Position numbers and translations under genes: made by a program. Source: Aureibacter tunicatorum (lineage in GTDB: Bacteria; Bacteroidota; Bacteroidia; Cytophagales; Cyclobacteriaceae). From it: DNA of 64,000 nucleotides. A model generated the notes under the pieces. That model saw only the letters and a program-made list of their open reading frames with translations, had not been told where the DNA came from and did no database searches. Where the stretch lies: the NCBI RefSeq assembly GCF_036492635.1, contig NZ_AP025305.1, positions 1,116,001 through 1,180,000 on the forward strand, given 5' to 3'. This document shows positions 9,197-17,556 of this stretch, piece by piece (position 1 is the stretch's first letter; each line of letters begins with the position of its first letter).

Positions 9197-9555
9197 CTTT
9201 TAATACTAAATTATTAGAGAGTTTGTAAAAATCGTTAATGGAATCTGAAGGATTGCTTAAAATTCAATTTTCAGTAAATTAGCGATTTTTATTTTTATGC
9301 GAGGCAGTGATAATAGCATGAATTAGCTTGTTTGCAGTGAAGCTTTTATAATATTCATTTAAAATTCTAAATATCAAAAATGGTAATTAGGCTGTGTTTA
9401 GCTTGGATTTTTAGGATCGAAATTGCTTAATGTTTTTTAGCTTTAAAAGCTTGTCATATCAATAGGATATCAAATCATTTTATTTCGATTTAATGAGTTG
9501 TTCCCAAAGTAATTTTAAGGAGGATAACAACAACTTTGTTATGGGTTTCGTTAAA
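9197..9555. other. non-coding stretch before the tetR-type gene
   Basis: About 360 bases with no convincing gene. It holds a possible terminator for the HEAT gene: TAAAAATCG (9226-9234) can pair with CGATTTTTA (9283-9291), followed by a T-rich run. Near the right end there is a strong Shine-Dalgarno-like AAGGAGG (9517-9523), which is unusual for this phylum. The only ATG after it (9541) opens a 5-codon ORF; this may be a leader or chance. Otherwise I see nothing in it. Confidence 0.4.
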
Positions 9556-9573
9556 TGACTAAACGGTTAGTCA
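9556..9573. promoter_or_regulatory. palindromic operator in front of the TetR-type regulator
   Basis: TGACTAAACGGTTAGTCA is a perfect 7-4-7 inverted repeat, the size and symmetry expected for a dimeric TetR-family binding site. It overlaps the first codons of the longest possible tetR reading frame and ends five bases before the next in-frame ATG (9579), which suggests that the gene really starts at 9579 and represses itself through this site. Confidence 0.65.
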
Positions 9574-9578
9574 AAAAA

Positions 9579-10190
9579 ATGAGTCCAAGAACGAAAGAGC
9601 AAAATGAGGCGATCAAAACCGAACGTAAGAAAGCAATCTTAGAGGCGGCTTTAAGATTGTTTTCCGTCAAAGGTTATGATAGTTCGTCGGTAAGCGAGAT
9701 AGCCAAAGAGGCTGGAATTTCCAAGGGTTCTGTCTATAACTACTACGAAAGTAAGGAAGATATTTTGATGGAAGTAATGGAAAAAGCCTTGGAAGAGAAG
9801 ATGGACTTTATATCCGATAGAATCATCCCCGTTGACAATAAGGAAAAAATGATCAAGATGATAGATTTGGTATTTGATTCGATAGAACAAAAGCCTGAGT
9901 ATTGGAGGATGCTTACAATTTTATCATTTCAGCCAGAAGCCAAGAAAATTATCGAGCGATTGCAAACAGAGAAAGAAAGCGATATAGCAAAAATATATAA
10001 AGAAATGAGCAGGTTCATGTCATTGGCAGGGATATCGGCAGAAGAGATTGCTTTTTTTAATTTTGCGTTATCTGGAGCGAGTATTAGCTATATTTCGCAT
10101 GAGGGAGAATCACATCCAATGATTGATATGGGGTTTATAAGAAACATTTTTAAGCAAAAGATTAGAGATATTGATTATGAAGGCAATTAA
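9579..10190 (+). CDS. TetR/AcrR-family transcriptional regulator
   Basis: A regulator of about 203 residues with an N-terminal helix-turn-helix (LRLFSVKGYDSSSVSEIAKEAG followed by ISKGSVYNYYESKEDIL), the signature of TetR DNA-binding domains, and a divergent C-terminal ligand domain. A longer start at ATG 9555 is possible (211 residues), but its first codons coincide with the palindrome 9556-9573, so I prefer ATG 9579. The stop overlaps the next gene by 14 bases, so it leads an operon of LolA-like protein, two permeases, ATPase and outer-membrane barrel, and probably represses that export system until it binds a ligand. Confidence 0.88.
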   Translation: MSPRTKEQNEAIKTERKKAILEAALRLFSVKGYDSSSVSEIAKEAGISKGSVYNYYESKEDILMEVMEKALEEKMDFISDRIIPVDNKEKMIKMIDLVFDSIEQKPEYWRMLTILSFQPEAKKIIERLQTEKESDIAKIYKEMSRFMSLAGISAEEIAFFNFALSGASISYISHEGESHPMIDMGFIRNIFKQKIRDIDYEGN

Positions 10191-10941
10191 AGCATTTATA
10201 TTTTTTGGCATTTTCGCTTTATATGGATCGATGGTGAATAGCCAATCTTTGACAGCGACTCAGGTGTTGGTTAAATCTTACGATCAGCAACTTGGAGAAA
10301 CAAGCATCTCAGAAATGAAAATGAGAATAGTTCGACCTGAATATGAAAGGGAAGTTTCTCTGAAAAACTGGTCATACGGCAAGGAGTATTATATTATATA
10401 TATCATGTCTCCTGCAAGGGATAAAGGCCAAGTGTTTTTGAAAAGGGAAAACAATATGTGGAATTGGCTTCCAAAGATCAACCGAATGATGAAGATCCCT
10501 CCTTCCATGATGTCGGCATCTTGGATGGGGTCTGATTTTTCCAATAATGACTTGGTAAGGGAAAGAACCTTTATCAATGATTATGAGAGTGAATTTAAGG
10601 AAGGTGAAAATAAGGGAGGTTTCGATTGCTATTCCATAGAGTTGATTCCCAAACCTGAAGCTCCTGTAGTTTGGAGTAAAGTACAGGTATGGATTGACAA
10701 GAAGCATTTTAATGTAGTGGAGGCTAAGTATTATAATGAGTTGGATGAGCTTGTAACACATCAGGTAGCGAGTGATTTTAAGGATTTTGACGGGCGATAC
10801 TTGCCTGCTAAGTTGACTATGATTCCAGTGAAGAAACCCGGGCAAAGGACAGAGATGGAAACAATTTCGATGTCTTTTGATGAGCCATCAGTAAGCAAAT
10901 CGATGTTCAGCATTCAGAATATGAAGCGTATTAAACCTTAA
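10177..10941 (+). CDS. LolA-like outer membrane lipoprotein-sorting protein
   Basis: A periplasmic protein of about 254 residues. The signal peptide begins at ATG 10177 (MKAIKAFIFFGIFALYGSMVNSQ); a TTG two codons earlier is less likely. The mature part (TATQVLVKSYDQQLGETSISEMKMRI, then LKNWSYGKEYYIIYIMSPARDKGQVFLKRENNMWNWLPKINRMMKIPPSMM) matches the 'outer membrane lipoprotein-sorting protein' family, a LolA-fold hydrophobic-ligand carrier. In context it would shuttle a lipid or other hydrophobic substrate from the FtsX-type permeases to the outer membrane. It overlaps the regulator gene by 14 bases. Confidence 0.82.
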   Translation: MKAIKAFIFFGIFALYGSMVNSQSLTATQVLVKSYDQQLGETSISEMKMRIVRPEYEREVSLKNWSYGKEYYIIYIMSPARDKGQVFLKRENNMWNWLPKINRMMKIPPSMMSASWMGSDFSNNDLVRERTFINDYESEFKEGENKGGFDCYSIELIPKPEAPVVWSKVQVWIDKKHFNVVEAKYYNELDELVTHQVASDFKDFDGRYLPAKLTMIPVKKPGQRTEMETISMSFDEPSVSKSMFSIQNMKRIKP

Positions 10942-10951
10942 TGAGAATGTT

Positions 10952-12211
10952 ATGAAAGGTGTGATAATCATTGCATGGAGAAACATTTGGAGAAATAGAA
11001 AGAGGAGTCTTGCGACTATTGCTTCAATTTGGCTTGCTATATTTCTCGCATTGCTTTATGCTGCTGTGAAGACTGGCTCTGGAGATATGATTTTCGATGG
11101 TTTGATCAAAACTAATGGAGCTATTGGTCTGCATAAGAATGGCTATTGGGATAAGAAGTCCATAAACAATAGTTTTGTCTATACAGAAGAGCTTAACGAA
11201 ATTTTGGCAACTAATCCTAATGTGAAGTCTCTCTCTCCAAAATTGGAAAATTTCACATTGATTTCAACTGGAGAGCAAACTAAGACTTCATACATAATAG
11301 GAGTTGTCCCGGAACTGGAGAAGGCTCAAACTAATTTGTCTGACAAGCTGATTTGGGGAAATTATTTTGATTCCGAAGATGATAAGGGAATTATTTTATC
11401 AAAAGACTTGGCGAAATACCTGAAAGTAGCTGATTTTGATATTGGAGGGAATATAAATGTGCTTAATGATTCAATTTTTATTTATAGTTCTGGGTATCAA
11501 GGAGTAACTGTTGCTGAAAAGTACCGTGTAAAAGGCATCGTCGATTTGCCAACGCCAGTTGAAAATAAAACCATGTCTTATTTGACCTTGAATAGTGCCC
11601 AAGAGGCTTTTTCTCCATATGTTCCAAATATTTTAAGCTCATTATCGATAGAATTGAATGAAATCTCTGAACTGAAGCAAACACAAAGGGATTTGTTGGA
11701 AGCTTTGGGCTCTGAAAAATATGAATTGATGAGATGGGATGAACGCTATCCAGAGATGGTGGAAATGATGGATTTGGAAGAACAGTCAAGAACAGTAATT
11801 GTGGGAATCATTTACTTGGTTGTTGGTTTGGGGATGTTTGGAACTATTCTCATGGGAATCATGGAACGAAGAAAAGAAATAGCAGTAATGAGAGCTCTAG
11901 GCATGTCTAAGTTGAAACTTTCAATAATGTTGGTGTTGGAAAGTTTGACTCTAGGGATCGCTGGAGTAATGCTCGGTTGTCTATTCGCATGGCCTATGAT
12001 GTATTATTATCATGTTAATCCAATTGAATTAACAGGAGCTATGGCTGAGAATATGCTAAAATTCAATATGCCGCCTTACCTTCAGTTCGCATGCAATATG
12101 GATATGTTTATGCGTGAAGCTAAAGTCGTATTTGGCATGTCTATTTTGGTGGCTATATATCCAATATTTTATGCTCTTAAGGAGAAAATAACGGAATCAT
12201 TTCATCAATAA
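10952..12211 (+). CDS. ABC transporter permease, FtsX/LolE type
   Basis: A 419-residue inner-membrane permease of the LolC/LolE/MacB type. It has the expected plan: a first transmembrane helix (about 20-40) after the charged AWRNIWRNRKRS segment, a large periplasmic domain (about 45-275), and three helices at about 280-300, 325-350 and 385-410 with the conserved ERRKEIAVMRALGMS loop. It pairs with the next gene to form a heterodimer, powered by the ATPase downstream. The start codon is 10 bases after the LolA-like gene. Confidence 0.88.
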   Translation: MKGVIIIAWRNIWRNRKRSLATIASIWLAIFLALLYAAVKTGSGDMIFDGLIKTNGAIGLHKNGYWDKKSINNSFVYTEELNEILATNPNVKSLSPKLENFTLISTGEQTKTSYIIGVVPELEKAQTNLSDKLIWGNYFDSEDDKGIILSKDLAKYLKVADFDIGGNINVLNDSIFIYSSGYQGVTVAEKYRVKGIVDLPTPVENKTMSYLTLNSAQEAFSPYVPNILSSLSIELNEISELKQTQRDLLEALGSEKYELMRWDERYPEMVEMMDLEEQSRTVIVGIIYLVVGLGMFGTILMGIMERRKEIAVMRALGMSKLKLSIMLVLESLTLGIAGVMLGCLFAWPMMYYYHVNPIELTGAMAENMLKFNMPPYLQFACNMDMFMREAKVVFGMSILVAIYPIFYALKEKITESFHQ

Positions 12212-12222
12212 AATTGGAAGCT

Positions 12223-13446
12223 ATGACTATAATGATATCATGGCGCAATGTATGGCGCAATAAGATAAGGAGCATTACTATAATGGCGGCAATAGCTATT
12301 GGGCTTTTTGGAAGTATCTTGCTAGATGGCTTCATGAATGGGATGATGAACCAATCCGTGAAAGGGGCTTGGGAAAATGAGCTGTCGCATATTCAGATTC
12401 ACAATAAAAGGTATCTGATGGATGAAAATGTTCAAGATTATATTCCTAAGGTTGAAGGTATTGAAAGCATATTATCAAGCATGCATGAGGTGGTTTCTTA
12501 TTCCTCAAGAGTGAAAGCAAGCGGGATGCTTTCTTCAGCGGAAGGGAATGTAGGTGTGATAGCGTATGGGATTGACGCAGAAAATGAGCCTAGGGTGACT
12601 GGTTTGCATAAAAAAATCGTTGATGGAGTTTATTTGAGCAATGATCAATCAATACCTATAATAATCGGGAAAAAACTAGCGGACCAACTTACTGCCAGAG
12701 TAAAGTCGAGGCTTGTTTTAGGTTTGGTGAAGGCTGATGGAGAGATCACTTATGGTGCATTTAGAGTTGTGGGTATTTTTGACAATCAAAAGGATGCCTT
12801 TGATGGAGTGAATGTATTTGTGAATCAAGACGATTTGTTGGCATTGCTGGAAATGCCGCGCTCGAATAGCATTACCGAGATTGCGTTAAGACTTTTAGAC
12901 GAGAGTGAAAAAGATAAGGTCAAAGCGAAGTTGTCAGGGACTATAGATGATCAAAGTGTAGTAGTAAGAACTTGGAATGAAATAGATCCATTATTAGAGA
13001 CGCAGAGAGATATGTCTGCGATGTTTGGGGCTATCTTTGTCGCAATTATTCTTATAGCATTGATTTTCGGAGTTGTCAATACGATGATGATGGTGATAAT
13101 GGAGCGAAAGAAAGAGCTGGGAATGCTTAAGGCAATCGGCATGAAGCCTTTTAAAGTATGTTTGATGATAGTGTGGGAAACGGTTTTTCTATCCATTACA
13201 GGGGCTGTGGTCGGTATAGCTTTTGGAGCGATGGTTAGTCAATATTTTAGTCGTGTGGGCTTTGATTTGAGCATGTTTGGAGATGGTATGGCTTATGTTG
13301 GCTACGATACTATGATTTATCCAGAGGTGACGATTGGCTTTTTGGTTTTTACAGGCATTGCCGTTGTTGTGATGGCTGTTTTGGCTTCATTGTATCCTGC
13401 GTACAATGTGGTGAGATTGAAGCCGGCGGATTCATTAAGATCATAA
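12223..13446 (+). CDS. ABC transporter permease, FtsX/LolC type
   Basis: A second permease of about 407 residues with the same architecture: ISWRNVWRNKIRS before helix 1, a periplasmic domain and three C-terminal helices with MERKKELGMLKAIGMK. I chose ATG 12223; an in-frame TTG at 12214 would add three residues. It starts 11 bases after the first permease. The two are clearly paralogous but divergent, as in LolC/LolE pairs, which argues for a heterodimeric exporter. Confidence 0.88.
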   Translation: MTIMISWRNVWRNKIRSITIMAAIAIGLFGSILLDGFMNGMMNQSVKGAWENELSHIQIHNKRYLMDENVQDYIPKVEGIESILSSMHEVVSYSSRVKASGMLSSAEGNVGVIAYGIDAENEPRVTGLHKKIVDGVYLSNDQSIPIIIGKKLADQLTARVKSRLVLGLVKADGEITYGAFRVVGIFDNQKDAFDGVNVFVNQDDLLALLEMPRSNSITEIALRLLDESEKDKVKAKLSGTIDDQSVVVRTWNEIDPLLETQRDMSAMFGAIFVAIILIALIFGVVNTMMMVIMERKKELGMLKAIGMKPFKVCLMIVWETVFLSITGAVVGIAFGAMVSQYFSRVGFDLSMFGDGMAYVGYDTMIYPEVTIGFLVFTGIAVVVMAVLASLYPAYNVVRLKPADSLRS

Positions 13447-13474
13447 GCAAGTATGAAATTTATAAAAGAAGATC

Positions 13475-14179
13475 ATGGCAATAATTGAGATAAAAAATTT
13501 GAATAAAACTTATGAAGGCGCGGTTCCTGTAAAGGCGGTTGATAATTTGAGCTTGTCAATTGAAAAAGGCGAGTTTACAGCTATCGTAGGCCCATCGGGC
13601 TGTGGTAAAACGACCTTGTTGAACTTGCTGGGAGGCTTGGATGAAGTGACTTCGGGACAGATATTAATTGAAGGCCAAGACATGACAGCATTGTCTGCTT
13701 CTGAATTGACAAGTTTTAGATTGAAGAATATCGGATTTGTTTTTCAGTCGTATAATCTGATTCCTGTATTGACGGCAGGCGAGAATGTTGGGTTTGTCAT
13801 GGAATTGCAAGGCGTGAATAAGCCTACCAGGGATAAAAGAGCTCATGAATTGCTTGATAAGTTTGGAATAGGCGACAAGTTTAATATTAGGCCTGCAATG
13901 CTTTCTGGTGGACAACAACAACGCGTGGCGGTGGCTAGAGCTTTAGCTTCCAGACCAGCTTTTATTTTGGCTGATGAACCTACAGCGAACTTGGATTCCA
14001 AGTCGACGGAAGAATTACTGGATTTGATGGCTAAGATGAACGAAGAGGAGCATGTGACCGTTGTGTTTGCTACGCATGATCAAAGAGTGATCGACAGAGC
14101 CAAACGTGTCGTGACAATCACTGATGGAAAAGTATTCAAAGACGAGCAAGTAAGCCAATTAAATGAAGTGGCAGACTAA
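13475..14179 (+). CDS. ABC transporter ATP-binding protein, LolD/MacB type
   Basis: A 234-residue ATPase of the LolD/MacB/FtsE class. It has Walker A GPSGCGKT (39-46), the signature LSGGQ (143-147), Walker B FILADE (163-168) and the H-loop in FATHDQ. The length and the sequence FVFQSYNLIPVLTAGENV are typical of ATPases that drive FtsX-type permeases. It sits directly after two such permeases, and its end overlaps the outer-membrane barrel gene by 17 bases, so all are co-translated. Confidence 0.92.
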   Translation: MAIIEIKNLNKTYEGAVPVKAVDNLSLSIEKGEFTAIVGPSGCGKTTLLNLLGGLDEVTSGQILIEGQDMTALSASELTSFRLKNIGFVFQSYNLIPVLTAGENVGFVMELQGVNKPTRDKRAHELLDKFGIGDKFNIRPAMLSGGQQQRVAVARALASRPAFILADEPTANLDSKSTEELLDLMAKMNEEEHVTVVFATHDQRVIDRAKRVVTITDGKVFKDEQVSQLNEVAD

Positions 14180-15374
14180 CATATTGATACTTTGCATAGC
14201 ATTGCTTTCTTCGAACCTCGTAGCGCAAGAGCAAAAGCTTTATATTGACGGCAGAGTTGAATTGATGCCTCAAGTTTGGTTGAATGGCGATAAAGCGCAG
14301 GAAAAAGTTGGCATGGAGCCTAAGGCTTATGCATTGTATCAGTTCAATAATCGTTTGAATCTAGAGTATCGTCCGAATGATTGGTTGCAGTTAAATGCAG
14401 GCTTGAGGACAATAGCTTCATATGGACAGCAAAATTCAGCAATTAATGACATTCTGAACGAACAAGGTTATCGCTCGAACAATTTTTCTATTCAAGATCA
14501 AGGCTATTTGCCATTGACAATGGTCTGGCACAGTGGGAAAAGCGGTTACTTTTTAAGCACTTTTGACCGTATGAATGTCAAGATGACTTTTGGGAAGTTT
14601 GAGACAACTATCGGTAGGCAGAGAATCAACTGGGGGATCAATGGTATTTGGGAGCCAAATGATATTTTCAATACATTTTCTTATTTGGACTTTAACTATC
14701 CTGAACGACCGGGAGCGGATGCTGTCCATGGACAATATTACTTCAATTCAACATCGAGCGTGGAATTAGCTTTTAAAATGGATTATGATCGTCGTTATAC
14801 GTTAGGAGGTTTGTATCGCACGGTAATAGGAACTTATGATGCCCAAGTGATGATGGGAATATTAAATGAAGAGTATTTTACTGTTGGAGGAGGTTGGTCT
14901 GGAAATATAGAAGGAGCTGGCTTCAATGGAGAGTTTACCTATTATGAACCTATGAGCGATAATGAAGAATTAAAACAAGCTCTTGTTGCTTCTTTATTAG
15001 CCAATTATAATTTTAATAATGGTATTTTTGCTCAAGCGGGGGTATTGTATAATTCATTAGGATCAACTAATCGTCAAGGAGAGAATATATCCATGATCCC
15101 AAATGGTAGTATGATGACCGCGATGGATTATACAAAATCTAAAATGCAAATGTTTATCTCTGCTTCGTACCCAATAAATCCATTGCTTAGCGCTGATGTG
15201 TCAACATTGTTAAATCCTTTTGATGGCAGTTTTTATTTGGCCCCATCTGTTAATTATTCAGTAGCTGAAAACTGGGACTTGTTTTTTATCGCTCAAACTT
15301 ATTGGGGAAGACAAGATACAGAGTTTGGTGATATGGGACTGCAACTTTTCGTTCGCTTGCAATATAGCTTTTGA
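14163..15374 (+). CDS. outer-membrane beta-barrel protein of the export operon
   Basis: A 403-residue protein with a cleavable signal (MKWQTNILILCIALLSSNLVAQ) and many alternating strands ending LQLFVRLQYSF, the typical barrel C-terminus. The central IGRQRINWGINGIWEPNDIF...PERPGADAV resembles the 'GRQ-x-xWG ... N-D/P ... PG' signature of DUF1302-like barrels that accompany lipid exporters; that relation is tentative. It overlaps the ATPase gene by 17 bases and is the last gene of the tetR operon, so it may be the outer-membrane end of the same route. Confidence 0.75.
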   Translation: MKWQTNILILCIALLSSNLVAQEQKLYIDGRVELMPQVWLNGDKAQEKVGMEPKAYALYQFNNRLNLEYRPNDWLQLNAGLRTIASYGQQNSAINDILNEQGYRSNNFSIQDQGYLPLTMVWHSGKSGYFLSTFDRMNVKMTFGKFETTIGRQRINWGINGIWEPNDIFNTFSYLDFNYPERPGADAVHGQYYFNSTSSVELAFKMDYDRRYTLGGLYRTVIGTYDAQVMMGILNEEYFTVGGGWSGNIEGAGFNGEFTYYEPMSDNEELKQALVASLLANYNFNNGIFAQAGVLYNSLGSTNRQGENISMIPNGSMMTAMDYTKSKMQMFISASYPINPLLSADVSTLLNPFDGSFYLAPSVNYSVAENWDLFFIAQTYWGRQDTEFGDMGLQLFVRLQYSF

Positions 15375-15499
15375 GCAAGTAACAAGAAGTGTTTATTTTA
15401 TCCGATGTGAAACAAGTTTCTTTAGCAATTCACCCTATGAAAGGAAGACGATAGATCTTTTTATTGAAATGAACTTAGCGTTGTTCTATGACTATGCAT

Positions 15500-16501
15500 T
15501 CATATTTTTCTTAATGAAAGTTTGGCAATATTGAATAGTATGTGTTGCAAAACATTTATTGAAACGCTATTGCCGAATTGTTTATACGCTTGATTGGAAG
15601 ATGACGGCAGTATGTGATATTCTGGAAATCCTTGAAGTCTAGCGCATTCTCTGGGACTTAGCTTCCGCACTTTTCCTCCAATGAGATATAAGCCAGTTTT
15701 AGCGCCTACACCTCCACCGTATGCGGATAGAGTGATAGCATGTCCTAGTGGGTGATAGATTCTTTCACCTTGACAGCCTTTATTGACTTTTCCTATTTGG
15801 ATTGGACGATTGGGGAGGATTTCTTTGCCATCAAGCGAGATTTCAGGGTGATAATTTTTATAAATCAGAATGTCGTTTCTTGTGATAGAGGGCAATGGCT
15901 TATGGCGCTTTTCAAGCAATGAATTCAAAGCAACGCATTGGGAGTTTCCTTGAGGAATAGTGAAGTTGGAGTCATCAATGTCTTTTCTGATAGCGACTAT
16001 ATATAGTCTTTTGCGATGTTGAGGAAGTTTGAAGTCTCCTGTATTGAGTATTTTGTAATGAATATTATAATTGATTTTTTTTAACGTAGATAGAATGAAT
16101 TCGAAAGTTTCTCCATTTTGGTGGTGCAGCAGGTGTGCGACATTCTCTAAAAATAAGACTTTGGGCTGGTGGAACTGGGCAATTCTTAAAATATCAAAAA
16201 AAAGACTGCCTCGAGCATCTTCAAATCCCTTTTGCTTGCCGGAAACAGAAAATGCTTGGCATGGAAAACCAGCGCAAAGCATGTCGTGCGGAGGAATAGC
16301 ACATTCGCTTATCTTAGTAATATCTCCTGTAGGTTGCGCATGATGATTAAGCAGGTAATTTGTGGAGGCATGCTCTTCCCATTCTGACGTGAAAACGCAT
16401 TCGGCTCCGAATGATTTCAAGGCATAATGAAACCCGCCAATCCCAGCAAATAAGTCAATGAATTTGATTCCTGTAAGCGATTGTTCTTTTATTTCGAGCA
16501 T
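15500..16501 (-). CDS. DNA (cytosine-5-)-methyltransferase
   Basis: A 333-residue SAM-dependent enzyme that methylates carbon 5 of cytosine in a specific DNA site. The ordered motifs are complete: I DLFAGIGG (16-23), IV GFPCQAFS (78-85, catalytic Cys81), VI ENV (119-121), VIII QHRKRLY (161-167), IX RECARLQGFP and X QFGNSV near the C-terminus. The target recognition region lies between VIII and IX (about 185-275). No restriction endonuclease gene is adjacent: the neighbours are a barrel gene (converging) and an IS element (upstream). It may be a solitary methyltransferase. Confidence 0.92.
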   Translation of the reverse strand: MLEIKEQSLTGIKFIDLFAGIGGFHYALKSFGAECVFTSEWEEHASTNYLLNHHAQPTGDITKISECAIPPHDMLCAGFPCQAFSVSGKQKGFEDARGSLFFDILRIAQFHQPKVLFLENVAHLLHHQNGETFEFILSTLKKINYNIHYKILNTGDFKLPQHRKRLYIVAIRKDIDDSNFTIPQGNSQCVALNSLLEKRHKPLPSITRNDILIYKNYHPEISLDGKEILPNRPIQIGKVNKGCQGERIYHPLGHAITLSAYGGGVGAKTGLYLIGGKVRKLSPRECARLQGFPEYHILPSSSNQAYKQFGNSVSINVLQHILFNIAKLSLRKI

Positions 16502-16558
16502 ATTTCTACACGGTCTTATACTCGAAATATATTTTAGGGTAGGATGTTTTATTATTTA

Positions 16559-17536
16559 ATGCGAATCAACAGTAAGATTTAGGTAATAAAAATATAGCTA
16601 AGAGTTTTAACTTAGTTTTATGCCAATAAAATTAAGATTAATAACACTCTACAGCTATATCTCCAATCAATATAACACTCATTTGAGATATTTTTGTCAA
16701 CGATTCAGTAATAATTCCAATGAAGGGAAGTTTAGTGATGTTGAAATCCTGACTTGTTATTTCTTTTCAGTTATTGAAGAAGAAGTATTTAAGATTAAGA
16801 AAATACATCGTTTCATTCAAAATTACTGGAAAGATTGGTTTCCTCATTTGCCTAGTTATCAAGCTTTTTCAAAACGTTTAAATCGTTTAGAATCTATTTT
16901 GCCTATGCTTGTTAATAGTTTAGTTGAAACGCTTTTATCTGGTCATGATTTAGAACAAACAGACCGTTTAATTGACTCAATGCCAATTATACTTTCTAAA
17001 GGAAGAGGTAATGGGAAAGTTGCGTCAAATATTGCTGATAAAACATATTCATCGAGTAAAAAAATACATTATTATGGTGTTAAGCTACATATGGTTTCAT
17101 TAAGAGTTATTGACAAAATGCCTACTCCAGAGCTTATAGGAATCACTAAAGCATCTAATCATGATTTACCACCAGTAAAAGGTGTATTGGCTGGTTTAAA
17201 AAATTGTAAAGTCTTTGCGGATAAAGCATATGCTGACCATGAATTAGAGGATTTATTGTACAAAAATAACAATGTATCATTACTTACACCTGAGAAATTA
17301 GTAAAAGGAGAATCTCCATATTACAGAGAGTTTGCCCATGCTTTTAGAAAACAATGGGGAAAAGCAATTTCTAGTGTCAGACAACCTGTTGAAGTATTTT
17401 TCAATTGGTTAATTGAAAAAACAGGTATTCAAGATGCCTCTAAAGTAAGATCAGAGAAGGGACTAATGGTCCATATTTATGGCAAACTAGCTTCTGCTCT
17501 TTTGATATTAGCCAATTTTTAACTATTGATCCGCAT
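16559..17536 (+). mobile_element. IS982-family insertion sequence, apparently intact
   Basis: A 978-bp element containing one transposase gene. The ends carry imperfect inverted repeats: ATGCGAATCAACAGT at 16559-16573 and, inverted, ATGCGGATCAATAGT at 17522-17536 (13 of 15 identical). Both are flanked by the direct repeat ATTTA (16554-16558 and 17537-17541), a plausible target duplication, though the region is AT-rich so five bases could match by chance. The length fits the ~1-kb IS982 family. It separates the methyltransferase from the MORN-type gene without breaking either. Confidence 0.75.
16620..17522 (+). CDS. IS982-family transposase
   Basis: A 300-residue DDE transposase. The likely catalytic residues are Asp119 (LIDSMP), Asp201 (FADKAY) and Glu258 (QPVEVFFNWL). 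The layout, with an N-terminal helical domain and the KIHYYGVKLHMV strand followed by the second Asp, matches the IS982 family (DUF4372-independent DDE_Tnp_IS982-like). The frame is uninterrupted and full length, so the element may still be active. The stop codon overlaps the right terminal repeat. Confidence 0.9.
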   Translation: MPIKLRLITLYSYISNQYNTHLRYFCQRFSNNSNEGKFSDVEILTCYFFSVIEEEVFKIKKIHRFIQNYWKDWFPHLPSYQAFSKRLNRLESILPMLVNSLVETLLSGHDLEQTDRLIDSMPIILSKGRGNGKVASNIADKTYSSSKKIHYYGVKLHMVSLRVIDKMPTPELIGITKASNHDLPPVKGVLAGLKNCKVFADKAYADHELEDLLYKNNNVSLLTPEKLVKGESPYYREFAHAFRKQWGKAISSVRQPVEVFFNWLIEKTGIQDASKVRSEKGLMVHIYGKLASALLILANF

Positions 17537-17556
17537 ATTTAATTATTTTATTGTCG

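Noticed and set aside
9517-9558. Strong Shine-Dalgarno (AAGGAGG) with a five-codon ORF at 9541
   Set aside because: The ATG is about 17 bases from the motif and the ORF is only five codons; possibly a leader but not supported as a gene.
10372-10845. 157-residue open frame antisense to the LolA-like gene
   Set aside because: It covers a well-supported coding gene and has no protein-like features; a shadow of the real frame.
15500-17541. Complete restriction-modification system
   Set aside because: Only a methyltransferase is present; neither neighbour resembles an endonuclease.
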